Shown here: positions 32,079-42,118 of the stretch, piece by piece
Layout of the letters: the number at the start of each line of letters is the position of its first letter
Numbering within the stretch: the stretch's first letter is position 1
Origin: Rhynchopus sp. YZ270_cl-10
Lineage: Eukaryota; Euglenozoa; Diplonemea; Diplonemida; Diplonemidae
Assembly (NCBI GenBank): GCA_964035575.1
Contig: OZ037920.1
Location: forward strand, 930,001 to 994,000
Direction: 5' to 3'
Length of the DNA stretch: 64,000 bases
The notes under the pieces: generated by a model
The model's database searches: none
What the model was told of the DNA's origin: nothing
The model's input: only the letters and a program-made list of their open reading frames with translations
Translations under genes and position numbers: made by a program

Positions 32079-34913
32079 GGGGAAAATCTAATTAACCCCC
32101 CTTTGTACTCTAATTGACAGCAGATTTTTGTAGGGATTGTCGATTGTAAAGGGTAAAGGGGGGAGAGAGGGGAAGTAAAGAGAGGAGGTTCAGTTGTTGT
32201 TTTTTGTTGTGTATAAAGGTGAAGCAGCAGAGAGGGGCTTTTAGGTTCTTAGCTTATAAACGTTGTTCTTTTCTGGAATGGGTGTGCAAAAGTGAGGTGC
32301 ATTTTATCTCAAAAAAAAATTTTTTTTTCAAGTTTTGTTCAGTTTGGGGAAAGGAGGAAGGGTGCGTGTGCGTCGAGTGAAAAAAAATCGGCCTTCTGTG
32401 GCCAATAAGGCCTGGTGCCCCCAACGAGCGAAGTTCCTCTGAATGAGGGAGAGAAAAATCAAAAAAAATCCACAAAAAAAGCAAAAAACAATCATTTTTT
32501 TTTTGTTGCACCTTCAACTTTTCTTTGTTTTTTTTTCCTGTGTTTTTATTTTTAGGTAACCCTTGTTTCATTTTCTCTTTTTTTTTTTTCCGCCTGTGTC
32601 CGCGTCTGGTAGTGCGTAATTTGCACTTTTCAAAAAAAAAAAAAAAAACAATCTTTTCAACTAGAGAAGCCTAGGTTCATCTGAAGCGCTTCCTCTTCTT
32701 CTTTTAGATCTGTACCGCACGAAAAGGCAATATTCAATATTCCAACTTTTTCTTCCTCCACACATATCTTATCATAAAATCCCGTTAGTTTTCTAGTGTT
32801 TGAACCGAACGATCTATTCATAAACACAAAACACAAAACACGCACATCACTCCTTCGCCTTCCCCCTTCCCCCTTCCATCCTCTCTTTTTCTGCGCAATT
32901 AGCGGGTATTTCCCCGCACAGAAGCAAGAAGATTAGAGGAGTAAAGTGGGGAGGGTGATGTGTTTCTTTGCCCCATAGGCCATAGCGCCGCTAAAAGGGG
33001 TTACTAGAGGGGGAGGTCAAATAAAAAGAGCTGCTGGCAAAAGTCGAAAGCTGTGTAGAGAAAAATAGTGGAGATTGCACAAACTGTGGCAACACAACCG
33101 AGGCAACCTACACTACTCCAAGAATTTATCAAAAAAAAGGGCAATCAACGATTTCCTAAAGCTATAGTTTCTGTACTTCATTGGTACGGAAGCATATGAA
33201 GAAGTACTTCTCACACACAAACTTTGAGCTGAGCTCCAGAATGCGTTTTTTGGAGAGGAAAAAAAAAAAAGGGAGGTGCGAGTTAGAGAAGAGTTAGCCA
33301 GTGTGGCTATTCATATTCAACTAAGCCTTTTTTTTCTCTTTTTTTTCCCCCTGCCCCTGGACTTATTTTATTTTTCCCCCCGCCAAAATAAGAGGAAACC
33401 GGGTTCCCGATGTATTTTTTTTTTCCGGAGCAATCCCGTCCTATATATGGGGTCGACGCACAGCTCTTATTTGACCTCTCCCCCCCAGTTAAACAAAAAA
33501 ACGATTCTTTTCATAGAGTGGAGCACACTCTAGGGTGGCTACACTAATACAAACCAAGTTTTCAAAAAAAAAAAACCCCCCCGAGTCTTTTTCTTTCTTT
33601 CTAGGTGTGTGTGCACGAGAGGTACATCCATCTTTACAAAATTTTCTTTTTTTTTTCTTTTGCTGCATTTTTTCTTTCTGTGCTGCAAGCCTTCTTCAGG
33701 CAACCTAACAAAAGGCAGCCTTGATGGATCTTAGCAGCTGGTACTCCTCTAGAAGCTGGCTGAATGGGTCATTTAAAAAAAAAAAAACATCATTAGAAGG
33801 AAGCTGGCTAAGCACGTGAGGCTTAGGATCATCTTGTTAAACTTTTTCTTTTTGTCCGGACCCTGCATCACGTAGACGAAATGAACCTGTGTCTCCAATT
33901 TTCCTTTTTTTCATCTGACTGATGAGAGGAAGCGGGAGTAGGGTAGCTGGCAGATGTAAACCTCGAAATGGATGTAGGACTGCATGGGTTGGGGGTCCAC
34001 CTCCGATGATACACCGGTAAGGTACACTGTCGTGAGAGGGCTTTTTGCATTTCAAGTCAAAAAGTGGAGATTGCACAACTGTGGGGGGGCAACGCAACCG
34101 AGACAACTTCAACAATATAGCAAAAAAAAAATAATATCTTTTGTCGTATCGAAAATCGCCATGGGGCTTTTTGCGCTCCATATTTTAGTTTTGCCCGACC
34201 TCTCACAGTGTTCAGGCCCTATGTTTTGTGTGCAACACTCCAGGGGGGTTCGATAACTTCACCATTTTTTTTGTGTGCCTGATTCCAGGCATTACACATA
34301 TTTTACACTTCCCCCAGCTTCACCTCTTTGTGTTTTATTGATAGGTGTGCAGTGTGAGGCACGTACATCTTTCAAGCTTTTATTTTAAAAGGTGACTACG
34401 AGTCGTCTGATTAGATTACTTAATGTTCACAACAGTAATCAAATCAGACTACGAGTAACGAGGCCTTCGTTTCATCTTACAATGTGTATGTTTTTTTTCT
34501 CCTCTCATGAGTCTAATCTTCTCCAATATGCCTGGTTCCGCCGATGTGCGGTGAGGCGTTTGCACGTTTCTTTTTTTGAAGAGTTACTGTACGAGGGGGC
34601 TTTGTATTCCAAGTCAAACCTTTTTTACCCCCCCCCTCCCTTATCATATTCTGGTTGTCTTTGTGTGAGATGGAAAAAAAAAAGTGGACTTTACAACCTA
34701 TCTTCAAACTAAACACCTTTTTTTTTGATAAGGTGACTAAGCACGAAGAATAATCTAATCAGACTAAGCACGAGAGGCTTAGGATCATCTTATAAACTTT
34801 TCCTTTTTTTTTTTTTGGCAAAGAGGTTTCCTCTCCTTTGCATGAACTCTCCCTCTGAGATGCGTTTTTAGCACGTTTTCAATTTTAACATCAGAGCGTT
34901 TCACAAAAAAACA
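32079..34913. other. Intergenic spacer carrying the SL RNA candidate
   Basis: Apart from the SL RNA candidate no gene is supported. Modules: A-like near 32216-32270, 33602-33650, 33807-33850 and 34735-34812; D near 33063-33133 and 34066-34127; G at 33519-33575; B at 33952-34062 and near 34588-34620. Poly(A) and poly(T) runs are frequent. Confidence 0.6.
33143..33255 (+). ncRNA. Spliced leader RNA gene candidate, diplonemid type
   Basis: The putative exon is 33143-33183 (41 nt). It contains CAACGATTT, AAAGCTATAG and TTTCTGTACTTCATTG. Against the 39-nt Diplonema leader as I recall it, there are about four substitutions and a 2-nt insertion. GT follows at once at 33184. Exon 3' bases GTACTTCAT can pair with ATGAAG...AAGTAC in the intron at about 33196-33208, forming the stem that in SL RNAs spans the splice site. 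Further on, the T-run in AATGCGTTTTTTGGAG (about 33240-33256) could be the Sm-like site. The 3' end is uncertain because no clear terminator follows. Only one copy is visible, whereas SL genes usually form arrays, so a solitary copy or pseudogene is possible. Confidence 0.72.
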
Positions 34914-35821
34914 ATGGCTGCAGAACGTCCGACGAGGTACTTCACACCGAATGAGGTGATGCGGCACAACACAGAGGACGACACGTGGGTCAGCGTGCTG
35001 GGGAAGGTGCTGAACCTCACACCGCTGATCAAAAGCTACCCGGTTGCCGACACGATTCCTTTGGTGAAGGCTGCGGGCACGGACATATCTCATTGGTTTG
35101 ACAAGACACAGTCGCCTCCGGAGATTAGACAGTGCATTGACCTGGAGACAGGGCTGCCACGTCACTACCAGCCTTATGGCCGCTTTGTGCACATCCCCAC
35201 ACTCGCGCCAGACTCCAGCATAGACCACGCGTACGAGCTGCCCTGGTGGAAGGACCAGGCATACGTCATCGGATACCTCACGAAACGGCCTCGCCACATC
35301 CGCATCGTCAACACACTGAACAACGCTGAGGCGACGTTGGAGGTGTGTTCTGAGGAGACGCTCGAGGAGATCCAGACCAGGTGTGTGCTTTTTTTTGGGA
35401 GTTTTTTTTTTAAGATCTGTATTAACGTCTTTGTACTTTCTCTTTTGAAGTCCACCCCCCGGTACAGCCGATAACGTACCGAGGTACACTGTTCACGAGA
35501 AGGGCTTTGTATTTCAAGTCAATTTTGAAAGTTTCTGAAAAGGGGAAGGCGGCTCAAAAGTTAATGTGGTTCTTAAAATCAATCAATTCCTTTTATTGTA
35601 GGTACCTCGAGATTAATGCGCACGCCGGGAGCTACAAATGGAGAAGACAAGAAGGGGAGTCGCGCGAGCTTGACATGGCGAAGACGCTTGAGGACAACGG
35701 CATCATCGACGAGAGTGACGAGTTTGAGTCGCTGGGGCTTCCTAACGACTACTACATTCCTGCCCTCCACATATATTTCAACGATGACCTCACCGTGGAC
35801 GAATGGGTTACAGGGAGCTAG
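34914..35821 (+). CDS. CYB5D1: Cytochrome b5 domain-containing protein 1
   Basis: Exons 34914-35380 and 35602-35821 join within an Arg codon to give 228 residues, which as I recall is also the length of the human protein. The N-terminal half is the cytochrome-b5-like fold (RYFTPNEVMRHN, WVSVLGKVLNLT, AGTDISHWFD). It is followed by the family-specific GRFVHIP, IRIVNTLNN, HAGSYKWRR and a C-terminal PALHIYFNDDLT. The classical HPGG haem motif is absent, as expected for this subfamily; His in DISHWF is kept. CYB5D1 is a ciliary protein linked to radial spokes in algae and animals, so the cell should be flagellated. The 221-nt intron starts GTGTGTG and contains a copy of module B (35449-35525). 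Confidence 0.93.
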
Positions 35822-36170
35822 ACGCTATGGTACACATGAAAACGGGAGAGAGGTGGAGGGGGGGGGAAGCTGCGCCAAAAAAAAAAGCAAAAAAATTGCA
35901 AATGGGGTTGCTCTTGCAGTCACATAGGTGCCTGTTGTAATGTGGAGTGAATCCATCATTGGTGGCTATACAGGATCTGCTCTCCCCTTCTTCTAATTTT
36001 TCCACCTCCCCACCATGCGATCTTTTTTTGTTTCCACAAAAAAAGACTATCCGAGATTTCTATAAAATAATGCGAAAAAAAATAATACCCTTTCTAAACT
36101 TTCCCCCCTCCTCCTCCTCCTCTTTTCTCTCTCACCAAAAAAACTCCGTCACAGAGCCAAAAAAAAAAAA
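35822..36170. other. Short spacer between CYB5D1 and frataxin
   Basis: A/T runs and a C/T-rich tract; TCCGTCACAG near 36155 is the likely trans-splice acceptor for frataxin. Nothing else is seen. Confidence 0.6.
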
Positions 36171-36626
36171 ATGCAACGTTTTGTGTCTGGGTTGGTGAGG
36201 GGTGTGAGAGTGGCTCAGGTGCAGCAGGTTCGTACGTGTCTTAGTGCTTCTGCGTCCACTTCTGACCTGCGCCACTACCAAGAGAACCTGCGGGCAACGC
36301 TGGACGGCATCTGCGACGTGCTGGATGAGGTGGGTGAGGACTGCTCGCTGATTGACGATGTGTCTCCTACAGAGGGTGTGCTGGAGGTGTCGCTGACCGA
36401 CGGCTCGACCTTTGTGCTTAACAAGCAGGAACCCCGCCTGCAGCTCTGGCTGTCGTCTCCCGTCAGCGGGCCTTCCCAGTTCACCATGCTTCGCACCGAA
36501 GCGGGAAACGTTGAGTGGCGTGACCTCGACAACGGGAATGAACTCCACTCGCTCCTCTCAGCGGAGTTCTCCTCTCTCCTCAGTAGGGAGGTCGCGTTTT
36601 CTGATGTTAAGGCGTCGGGGGCGTGA
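36171..36626 (+). CDS. FXN: Frataxin, mitochondrial
   Basis: 151 residues, intronless. Frataxin acts in the mitochondrial matrix and stimulates the cysteine desulfurase complex that builds Fe-S clusters. Residues 1 to about 30 form an Arg/Val/Ser-rich, acid-free presequence (MQRFVSGLVRGVRV). The mature part starts with the helix HYQENLRATLDGICDVLDEV and an acidic ridge. The sheet signature NKQEPRLQLWLSSPVSGP matches the family pattern N-K-Q-x-P-x-x-Q-x-W-L-S-S-P-x-S-G-P. The C-terminal helix is SLLSAEFSSLLSREVAF. Length and order are those of a normal frataxin with a presequence. Its presence indicates an ISC-type pathway. It lies between CYB5D1 and a membrane-protein gene on the same strand. 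Confidence 0.95.
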   Translation: MQRFVSGLVRGVRVAQVQQVRTCLSASASTSDLRHYQENLRATLDGICDVLDEVGEDCSLIDDVSPTEGVLEVSLTDGSTFVLNKQEPRLQLWLSSPVSGPSQFTMLRTEAGNVEWRDLDNGNELHSLLSAEFSSLLSREVAFSDVKASGA

Positions 36627-36821
36627 TATGGGTTGGTTTGGGGGTTTGGGACAAAAAAAATGCCCCTTTTTTTTAAAACGGGCGAGTACAGATGAATCGC
36701 TTCCCTAAAGGATTTGCAGGTAAAAGAAAATGAAAAGGATGCTTGAATGTGCTGTGCCTGCGTTATTAGTGGGCGTGTTATCTTCGTATTGAAGCGTCGT
36801 TATTATTATGTTTTTGCATTA

Positions 36822-36877
36822 CAGTAAGACAACAAACACCGGGTTTTTACCTACACCGGATGTTTGTTGTCTTACTG
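36822..36877. mobile_element. 56-bp Tc1/mariner-like fold-back
   Basis: CAGTAAGACAACAAACA at the left is answered by TGTTTGTTGTCTTACTG at the right, flanked by TA on both sides (36820-36821 and 36878-36879). TA flanks with CAGT ends are typical of Tc1/mariner MITEs. The core is only about 22 bp, so this is close to the smallest size such a unit can have. Confidence 0.7.
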
Positions 36878-36892
36878 TATTTTTTTGCTGCA

Positions 36893-37300
36893 TTTTTTTT
36901 TTTTTTTTTTTTTGTACTCAGGTAGCTACGTAGCCTTCAGGGAGGCAATCGTGTGCTAATACAGAAAGTATCAGTCAAGGCTGTCCTTACAGACGCATGC
37001 CAAAGCGGCCGCCACATGGGTGTGGACTTTAGATTGAAGTTTCATCATTGTACTAGCCCAGGGAGGGTTCCCGGCTACCGGCGAGGTCTCTTCCAATCCG
37101 TTCCCTAGTTTCCTAGGGGGGCCTCCTTGGCTTCACTGGCTAGGGCTCTGCAGGTCCCTCCACACATGTTGTGTGCCTGCCTTCAGCACCCAGGGTAGCA
37201 TACCCAGCACCTTTTACCCTCAGGTCAGACCTTCATAGAGTTTCAGGAGGAGTGCCACAAAAGGGCCCCCGGATGCAATTTAACGTTCAGCCCAGGACGT
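36893..37300 (-). mobile_element. Poly(A)-tailed retroposon, antisense copy
   Basis: Read on the - strand it begins ACGTCCTGGGCTG at 37300 and ends CTACCTGAGTAC followed by a 21-A tail (T-run 36893-36913). The body of about 385 bp is almost identical to the + strand copy at 51323-51730. TGCATTTTT occurs at both edges (36889-36897 and 37304-37312) and may be a target duplication overlapping the tail. It has no open frame of note. It could be a SINE, a retroposed structural RNA, or the 3' end of a LINE. Confidence 0.85.
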
Positions 37301-37662
37301 TCTTGCATTTTTACAAAGGTGCAAAGATTCATCTTACGATTTTTATATATTTTCTTGCATGTAATGAACGGTGATGCGTTTTTTGCGCTTTCAACTCCTT
37401 TGTTTAAAAGATGGGTATACAGGAGTGGGTCATAACGAAGAAAACGTTGAAATACCATTTTTTTTCCAAAGGTGACCAAGCACCGTGAACCTTGCCAAAA
37501 AAAAAAAAATCTTTTCTTTCCACCCTTCACCTACCTCCCAAGGGTACAGGCAAGAATGCAGTATTTGTGCGTCGTGGGGGGTTACACGGCGGACTAGTCA
37601 GGGGGACTACTAGTGGGACTACTACAAAGTCACTACGTAAAACAGTAGATCATTTGTACGAG

Positions 37663-37937
37663 TACACGACGGGACCCAGTGACAAGTGACAAGTGAAAAT
37701 GACAAGTGAATGACAAGTGAAATGGGTGACAAGTAAATGACAAGTGAATGACAAGTGAGCCACTTGTCCACTTGTCATGACAAGTGATTTTCTATGGGGA
37801 TATAGGCTATTCACTTGTCATGACAAGTGAAATGACAAAAAAGTCACTTGTCATGACAAGTGACTTTTTTGTCATTTCACTTGTCATAAATATGACAAGT
37901 GATTCACTTGTCACTTGTCATTGGGTCCCGTCGTGTA
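37663..37937. mobile_element. 275-bp MITE filled with ACTTGTCA words
   Basis: The ends are TACACGACGGGACCCA and its exact inverse. Almost the whole interior is TGACAAGTGA and its complement, about 20 copies in both orientations, so the unit folds on itself. No target duplication is clear. It carries no coding sequence. Confidence 0.8.
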
Positions 37938-38272
37938 GCAGCTACCAGGAGTCCCCCCCCTTTGATATAGTCCTGGGCCGTGTATACATTTTTTCTCCCC
38001 CTCCTTGTTGGAAGGACCTTTCTCTTGTTGGGGAAAGGTGTTGTCGATAGGAGGGGGTATTGAGACTAGGGGAGTGGGGGTAGTATTTAAAATATCCTGA
38101 ACGAAAAATGAAAACGAAAAACGAAAACGAGCAAAAAGCCCTCCCTTATTTGATCTTCTCTCTCTCTCTCCTCTCTCCCCCCATCCCACACAACATCAGT
38201 GGTTTTTTTTTCTCCCTCGCGGGGGGTTTCTTCCTTTGAGAAGGGAAGCGAATTTTTTCAAAAAAAGTCAAG

Positions 38273-39505
38273 ATGGCAATATACTTCCGCCCCGTTCTCG
38301 TCATGGGGGTGGCGATATCGATTTTGGTGGTCTTTTGCGTGGGTATGGTCTTTGTACTGATGGGCGGGCTTTATTTGTATCGTGCCGAGAAGTGGGCTGG
38401 CGCGTACCGTGCAGAGTGTTGCTTTACGGATGTGGTTGCCTCGCGACGCTGTGACCGCGGGGTGTGCAGTGATGGGGATACTAACGACCGTTGTTTTGGC
38501 CACCAACGCTATTATCAGTTTAACATTACTGTCACAGAAGATCCAGAGCTCTCTGCATGCGCAAACCTTTCTGTTCCTATACCTTCCGACTTTGATGACT
38601 ATAACGCCTCAACTGCGTCAGAAATCGCGAAAATATTCTCTGATGTACTTCCGCTCCCCATACACTCCTGGTATTACCAAGGATGCGAGCAGGATAATGA
38701 TACGTTTCCTTCTTGTGGATCGGAATGTCGAGTCAAAACGGATTGCAGTGAGGTGTCATTTATAGATCCTGAGGAGGATAGGCGAATTGGAATAATCCTG
38801 CTTTCTTTGGGGCTGTTTGGGATAATGATTTATTGTTGTTTTTGTTGTTGCTTTTTGCTTTTTAGACGGCGTTTGCGGACTGCGAGACGTACCGTTAAAA
38901 AAAATGTTCGTGCAGTCGGATCGGCAGTAGGTCATGGGGCAAAACGCGTTCACCGCAAAGTGCTCCGAAAAAAGAAAAAGAAGAAGGTCAACCCTACCAA
39001 CGGCGCAACAAACTCCGAGTCTGGCTCCTCTTCTTACACCTACACCTATGCTACCAGCACACAACAGGGCAGTGGAATTCCAATCTCTCCTCTCGAACCC
39101 CCGGTTCTATACGAAGCTACCCCAGCCGATGAAACGTCAGAAGGGTTTGAGAAATCCACCTCAAAGAGAAAACCCAAGGGCAGCGATGGGGAGGAGATGG
39201 GCTTGTTACTAGCAGATGCAGGGACCTGTACAGAGGAATTGACTAGTGAGGAGCTACGCTTTTTGGAGCAGATAAAGATTGTGGAGGGGGCTGTGGATGA
39301 GGCAGTGGTGAAGGAGGGGGAGAAGGAGAAGGCTGAGGTACGGATGGAGGAGATCGAAGGCGAAGGAGAGCTGGCGACGGACTCAGAGGAGGTGGACTCC
39401 TCTGTGGCAACTGCAGGGCGGGAGATGGATGTACTGACCGCTCCGAACGCACACCAAGCAGACGATTCTGAAACCGAGGACGTAAGCACAATGCCACTGC
39501 GATGA
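38273..39505 (+). CDS. Two-helix membrane protein with Cys-rich ectodomain, unknown
   Basis: 410 residues, intronless. Residues about 8-36 are a first hydrophobic helix (VAISILVVFCVGMVFVLMGG). Residues about 37-168 form a loop with ten or so Cys and sequons at FNIT, NLS, NAS and NDT, so it is probably lumenal or extracellular. Residues about 171-196 are the second helix, with an unusual Cys cluster (YCCFCCCFLLF) that could be palmitoylated. The remaining 210 residues are cytosolic, first very basic (KKNVRAVGS, RKKKKKK) and then Ser-rich and strongly acidic. I do not recognise the family. The helix, Cys-rich loop, helix layout resembles beta subunits of BK potassium channels, but the sequence match is too weak for that name. 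Confidence 0.75.
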   Translation: MAIYFRPVLVMGVAISILVVFCVGMVFVLMGGLYLYRAEKWAGAYRAECCFTDVVASRRCDRGVCSDGDTNDRCFGHQRYYQFNITVTEDPELSACANLSVPIPSDFDDYNASTASEIAKIFSDVLPLPIHSWYYQGCEQDNDTFPSCGSECRVKTDCSEVSFIDPEEDRRIGIILLSLGLFGIMIYCCFCCCFLLFRRRLRTARRTVKKNVRAVGSAVGHGAKRVHRKVLRKKKKKKVNPTNGATNSESGSSSYTYTYATSTQQGSGIPISPLEPPVLYEATPADETSEGFEKSTSKRKPKGSDGEEMGLLLADAGTCTEELTSEELRFLEQIKIVEGAVDEAVVKEGEKEKAEVRMEEIEGEGELATDSEEVDSSVATAGREMDVLTAPNAHQADDSETEDVSTMPLR

Positions 39506-39581
39506 AAGGGGAGAGGGGGGGGAAAAGGGGGGGAACAAAAACCTCTTTTGAGTCTCAAATTGGAGGGGTTGGGGGAAATGG

Positions 39582-39704
39582 TGGCAGTATTGTGATGGGA
39601 GTCCATTGGAATTCGCAAAATACATCAAAATACATCACAATACACATTGTGATGTATTTTGATGTATTTTGCGTATTCCAATAGACTCTCATCACAATAC
39701 TGCC
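39582..39704. mobile_element. 123-bp nearly perfect fold-back after the membrane-protein gene
   Basis: TGGCAGTATTGTGATG at 39582 is mirrored by CATCACAATACTGCCA ending 39704. The inner arms (CAAAATACATCAAAATACAT) also pair, so almost the entire unit forms one hairpin. It begins 76 bp after the stop codon, within the likely 3' untranslated region. No clear target duplication. Confidence 0.75.
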
Positions 39705-41087
39705 ATCATTAGGTTGGGGGGAAGGGGAAGGGGAAGGGGTACCACTGGCTGTATTTGCGGATTTAAATTTGAATATCTCTGTTTCTCTGTCTCTCCGTCA
39801 TTAGGGGAAAAAACAAAAATAACACACAAAAACAATACAGCCAGCTGAGGGATTGGGTTTATTGGATTTTCTTCGTTTTTATCGTCCTTTTCTTTTTTTT
39901 TTTTTTATCTCAATCGATACATTCTTCAGTAGCGTGAGTTAGCCGACTGCCGTTGATTTTTTTTTCTTCTTTTTTGGGGGGGTTTTTTTTTTAGACTAAA
40001 ACACAAGAGAAGGCTTTTGGCTCATCCGACCAAACTTCTTTCTCTGTTCCCCCTTTCTTATCAGTATCCTAGAATTTTTTTTTTATTGCGATGTTATGGA
40101 CACAAATAATACCCATTTTTTTTGTGGTACATTTTGTTCTATGCTACAGCCCCCATCTTCAAGCCTAAACACAACAGGTTAGGTTCATCACTAAAAAGCT
40201 TTGTGAAAGATGTGTGTGTGTGTGCAGAGTTACATTCATCTTATTTCAGAAATTTCTTTTTTTTTTTTGTCACAGTCGTTAATTGCATAGTATAAGACTG
40301 CGTGGAATCCCACAGCGGATGCTGTGTGATAACGACTGTGATTGTAAAAGGTGACTCAGTATGAGGGTAGGTTTCATCTTCTAAAACTATTTTTATTTTG
40401 CCAGTGAAGTGTCTCTCTGGGGTTTCGACAACCCCGGCGGAGAACCAGTGTCCCACTGCGCCCCGCTGAATGAGCGGTGAGGCGTTTGCACTTTAAACTT
40501 CTCTCTTTTTTTTTTTATGTTCTTTCAGGTGCCGTGCGTTCATAGGCGTTTGGCATCTTCCACCTTTATTGATTTTTCTTTTTTCGTTTCACATTTTTTT
40601 TTTCTTTTTTGCAACGAACACAAAACATCGGATGTATCTTTTGTATAGAGCATCCTGTGTACTTTCTCCTTGAAAGTATTATGAAACTAATTATTGTTAT
40701 TTTGCTCTGTTTCTTTCAGTGTCCACATCCATTGAGGTAAATCATTTTTTTTTTTTTTTTTAGTGAACATATTTTAGTCGTCAAGACTAATAATATTAGA
40801 GACAGAAGAAAGCGCTTTCGGCAAAAAAACGGAAAAACACCAACACTAACTGCAGTTTCTCACCTTTTTTTTTTTTGTTTCGCCCAGCTATGAGCGCACA
40901 AAAAGACCCGATCTTTTTTTTTTCCAGATGTAAAACCACGAAATTGGATGTAAAACTGCATGATTGGGGTCCACCCCGGTACACCTCGGTCATACCAAAA
41001 GATACACTGTTCACGAGAGGGCTTTGTAGTTCAACTCTACTTTTTACTGTTCACGAGAAGACGTAGTATTTCAAGTCAAAACCATAT

Positions 41088-41510
41088 TTACTGCGTGGGT
41101 CTGGGAACCTGGGTACCTGGGTACAGGAAATTTGTTGTGGAAGACATCAACCACCATGCATTGAGGAGGGTAAGACAGTGGTCGCAGTTTCTACCTGATA
41201 GCATTACAACATTTAACTTCTCCACGGGGGTCTTGGGCCGTTCACTCGGTTCTACCTTGACTACCGGAAGATATTCTTGAGGCCTTTCTGGTCTCTAGAA
41301 TATCCGGTCTTCCCGAACGGAGGCACACTTTGTGTGTTACTACGACCTGGCAATTTCCAGCAGTAGGTTAAGTAATCTTTCTTGTAAATTGTTGGAACAT
41401 TATCTCCTCAGTGCATGAATGCCCCACGTGACTGGACACTTTTGTGTTTGTCATGTGGAGCTGTGGTTGCTCTTTCACGACTTTTTTCCTGTTCCTGGGT
41501 ACCTGTTCCT
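41088..41510 (+). repeat. 420-bp block edged by CTGGGTAC repeats, copy 1
   Basis: The block runs from TACTGCGTGGGTCTGGG to TTTTTTCCTGTTCCTGGG. Its reverse complement is at about 46432-46858, nearly identical over the full length. In both copies each edge consists of CTGGGTAC 8-mers. Here the right edge expands into the long satellite that follows. Interior markers: CCGGAAGATATTCTTGAGG, GTTACTACGACCTGGCAAT, CCCCACGTGACTGGACAC. No coding frame is credible. Confidence 0.85.
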
Positions 41511-41857
41511 GGACCTGGGTACCTGGGTACCTGGGTATCTGGGTATCTGGGTATCTGGGTATCTGGGTATCTGGGTATCTGGGTATCTGGGTATCTGGGT
41601 ATCTGGGTATCTGGGTATCTGGGTATCTGGGTATCTGGGTATCTGGGTATCTGGGTATCTGGGTATCTGGGTACCTGGGTACCTGGGTATCTGGGTATCT
41701 GGGTATCTGGGTATCTGGGTATCTGGGTATCTGGGTATCTGGGTATCTGGGTATCTGGGTATCTGGGTATCTGGGTATCTGGGTACCTGGGTACCTGGGT
41801 ATCTGGGTATCTGGGTATCTGGGTATCTGGGTATCTGGGTATCTGGGTATCTGGGTA
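41511..41857 (+). repeat. 8-bp satellite, about 43 units of CTGGGTAT/CTGGGTAC
   Basis: Head-to-tail 8-mers with CTGGGTAT dominant and pairs of CTGGGTAC at the start, near 41669 and near 41781. The period implies two expansions of the variant block. Because 24 bp is a whole number of codons, every frame stays open, giving repetitive artificial peptides on both strands. Confidence 0.95.
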
Positions 41858-41879
41858 TACCCGAAAACCAACTTTTTTG

Positions 41880-42118
41880 GGGTACCCGAAAAAAGTTGGC
41901 GATATGGTCAGACATGCCCGAAAATAAGTTGAGAAATGGTCAGAGATACCCGAAATACCCGAAAATAAGTTCAGATATTGGTCAGTTATGCCCTATTTTT
42001 GAAAATGGGGCATCTCTGACCAATATCTGAACTTATTTTCGGGTATCTCTGACCAATATCTGAACTTATTTTCGGGTATCTCTGACCATTTCAAAAAAAG
42101 GGTAGGGCATAACTGACT
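41880..42118. repeat. Fold-back region of CCCGAAAATAAGTT words
   Basis: CCCGAAAATAAGTTCAGATA and TATCTGAACTTATTTTCGGG occur in inverted order around a centre near 41995, together with GGTCAGAGATACCCG and TCTCTGACCAATATC. Repeats of the arm are also tandem. It starts right after the 8-mer satellite. No target duplication identified. Confidence 0.65.

Larger units (their letters stand above)
36627..38272. other. Spacer holding three mobile elements
   Basis: It carries a 56-bp Tc1/mariner-like fold-back (36822-36877), an antisense poly(A) retroposon (36893-37300) and a 275-bp MITE (37663-37937), each listed separately. A short tract with GACTACTAGTGGGACTACTA lies near 37600. No other gene is seen. 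Confidence 0.6.

Noticed and set aside
41511-41857. Regular short repeats that might suggest a CRISPR array
   Set aside because: Units are 8 bp, contiguous and without spacers, in a eukaryotic genome.
41368-42030. Several long open frames on both strands encoding GYLGIWVS- or DTQIPRYP-type repeats
   Set aside because: They are produced by the 8-bp satellite, which leaves all frames open; no flanking domain or start context supports a gene.
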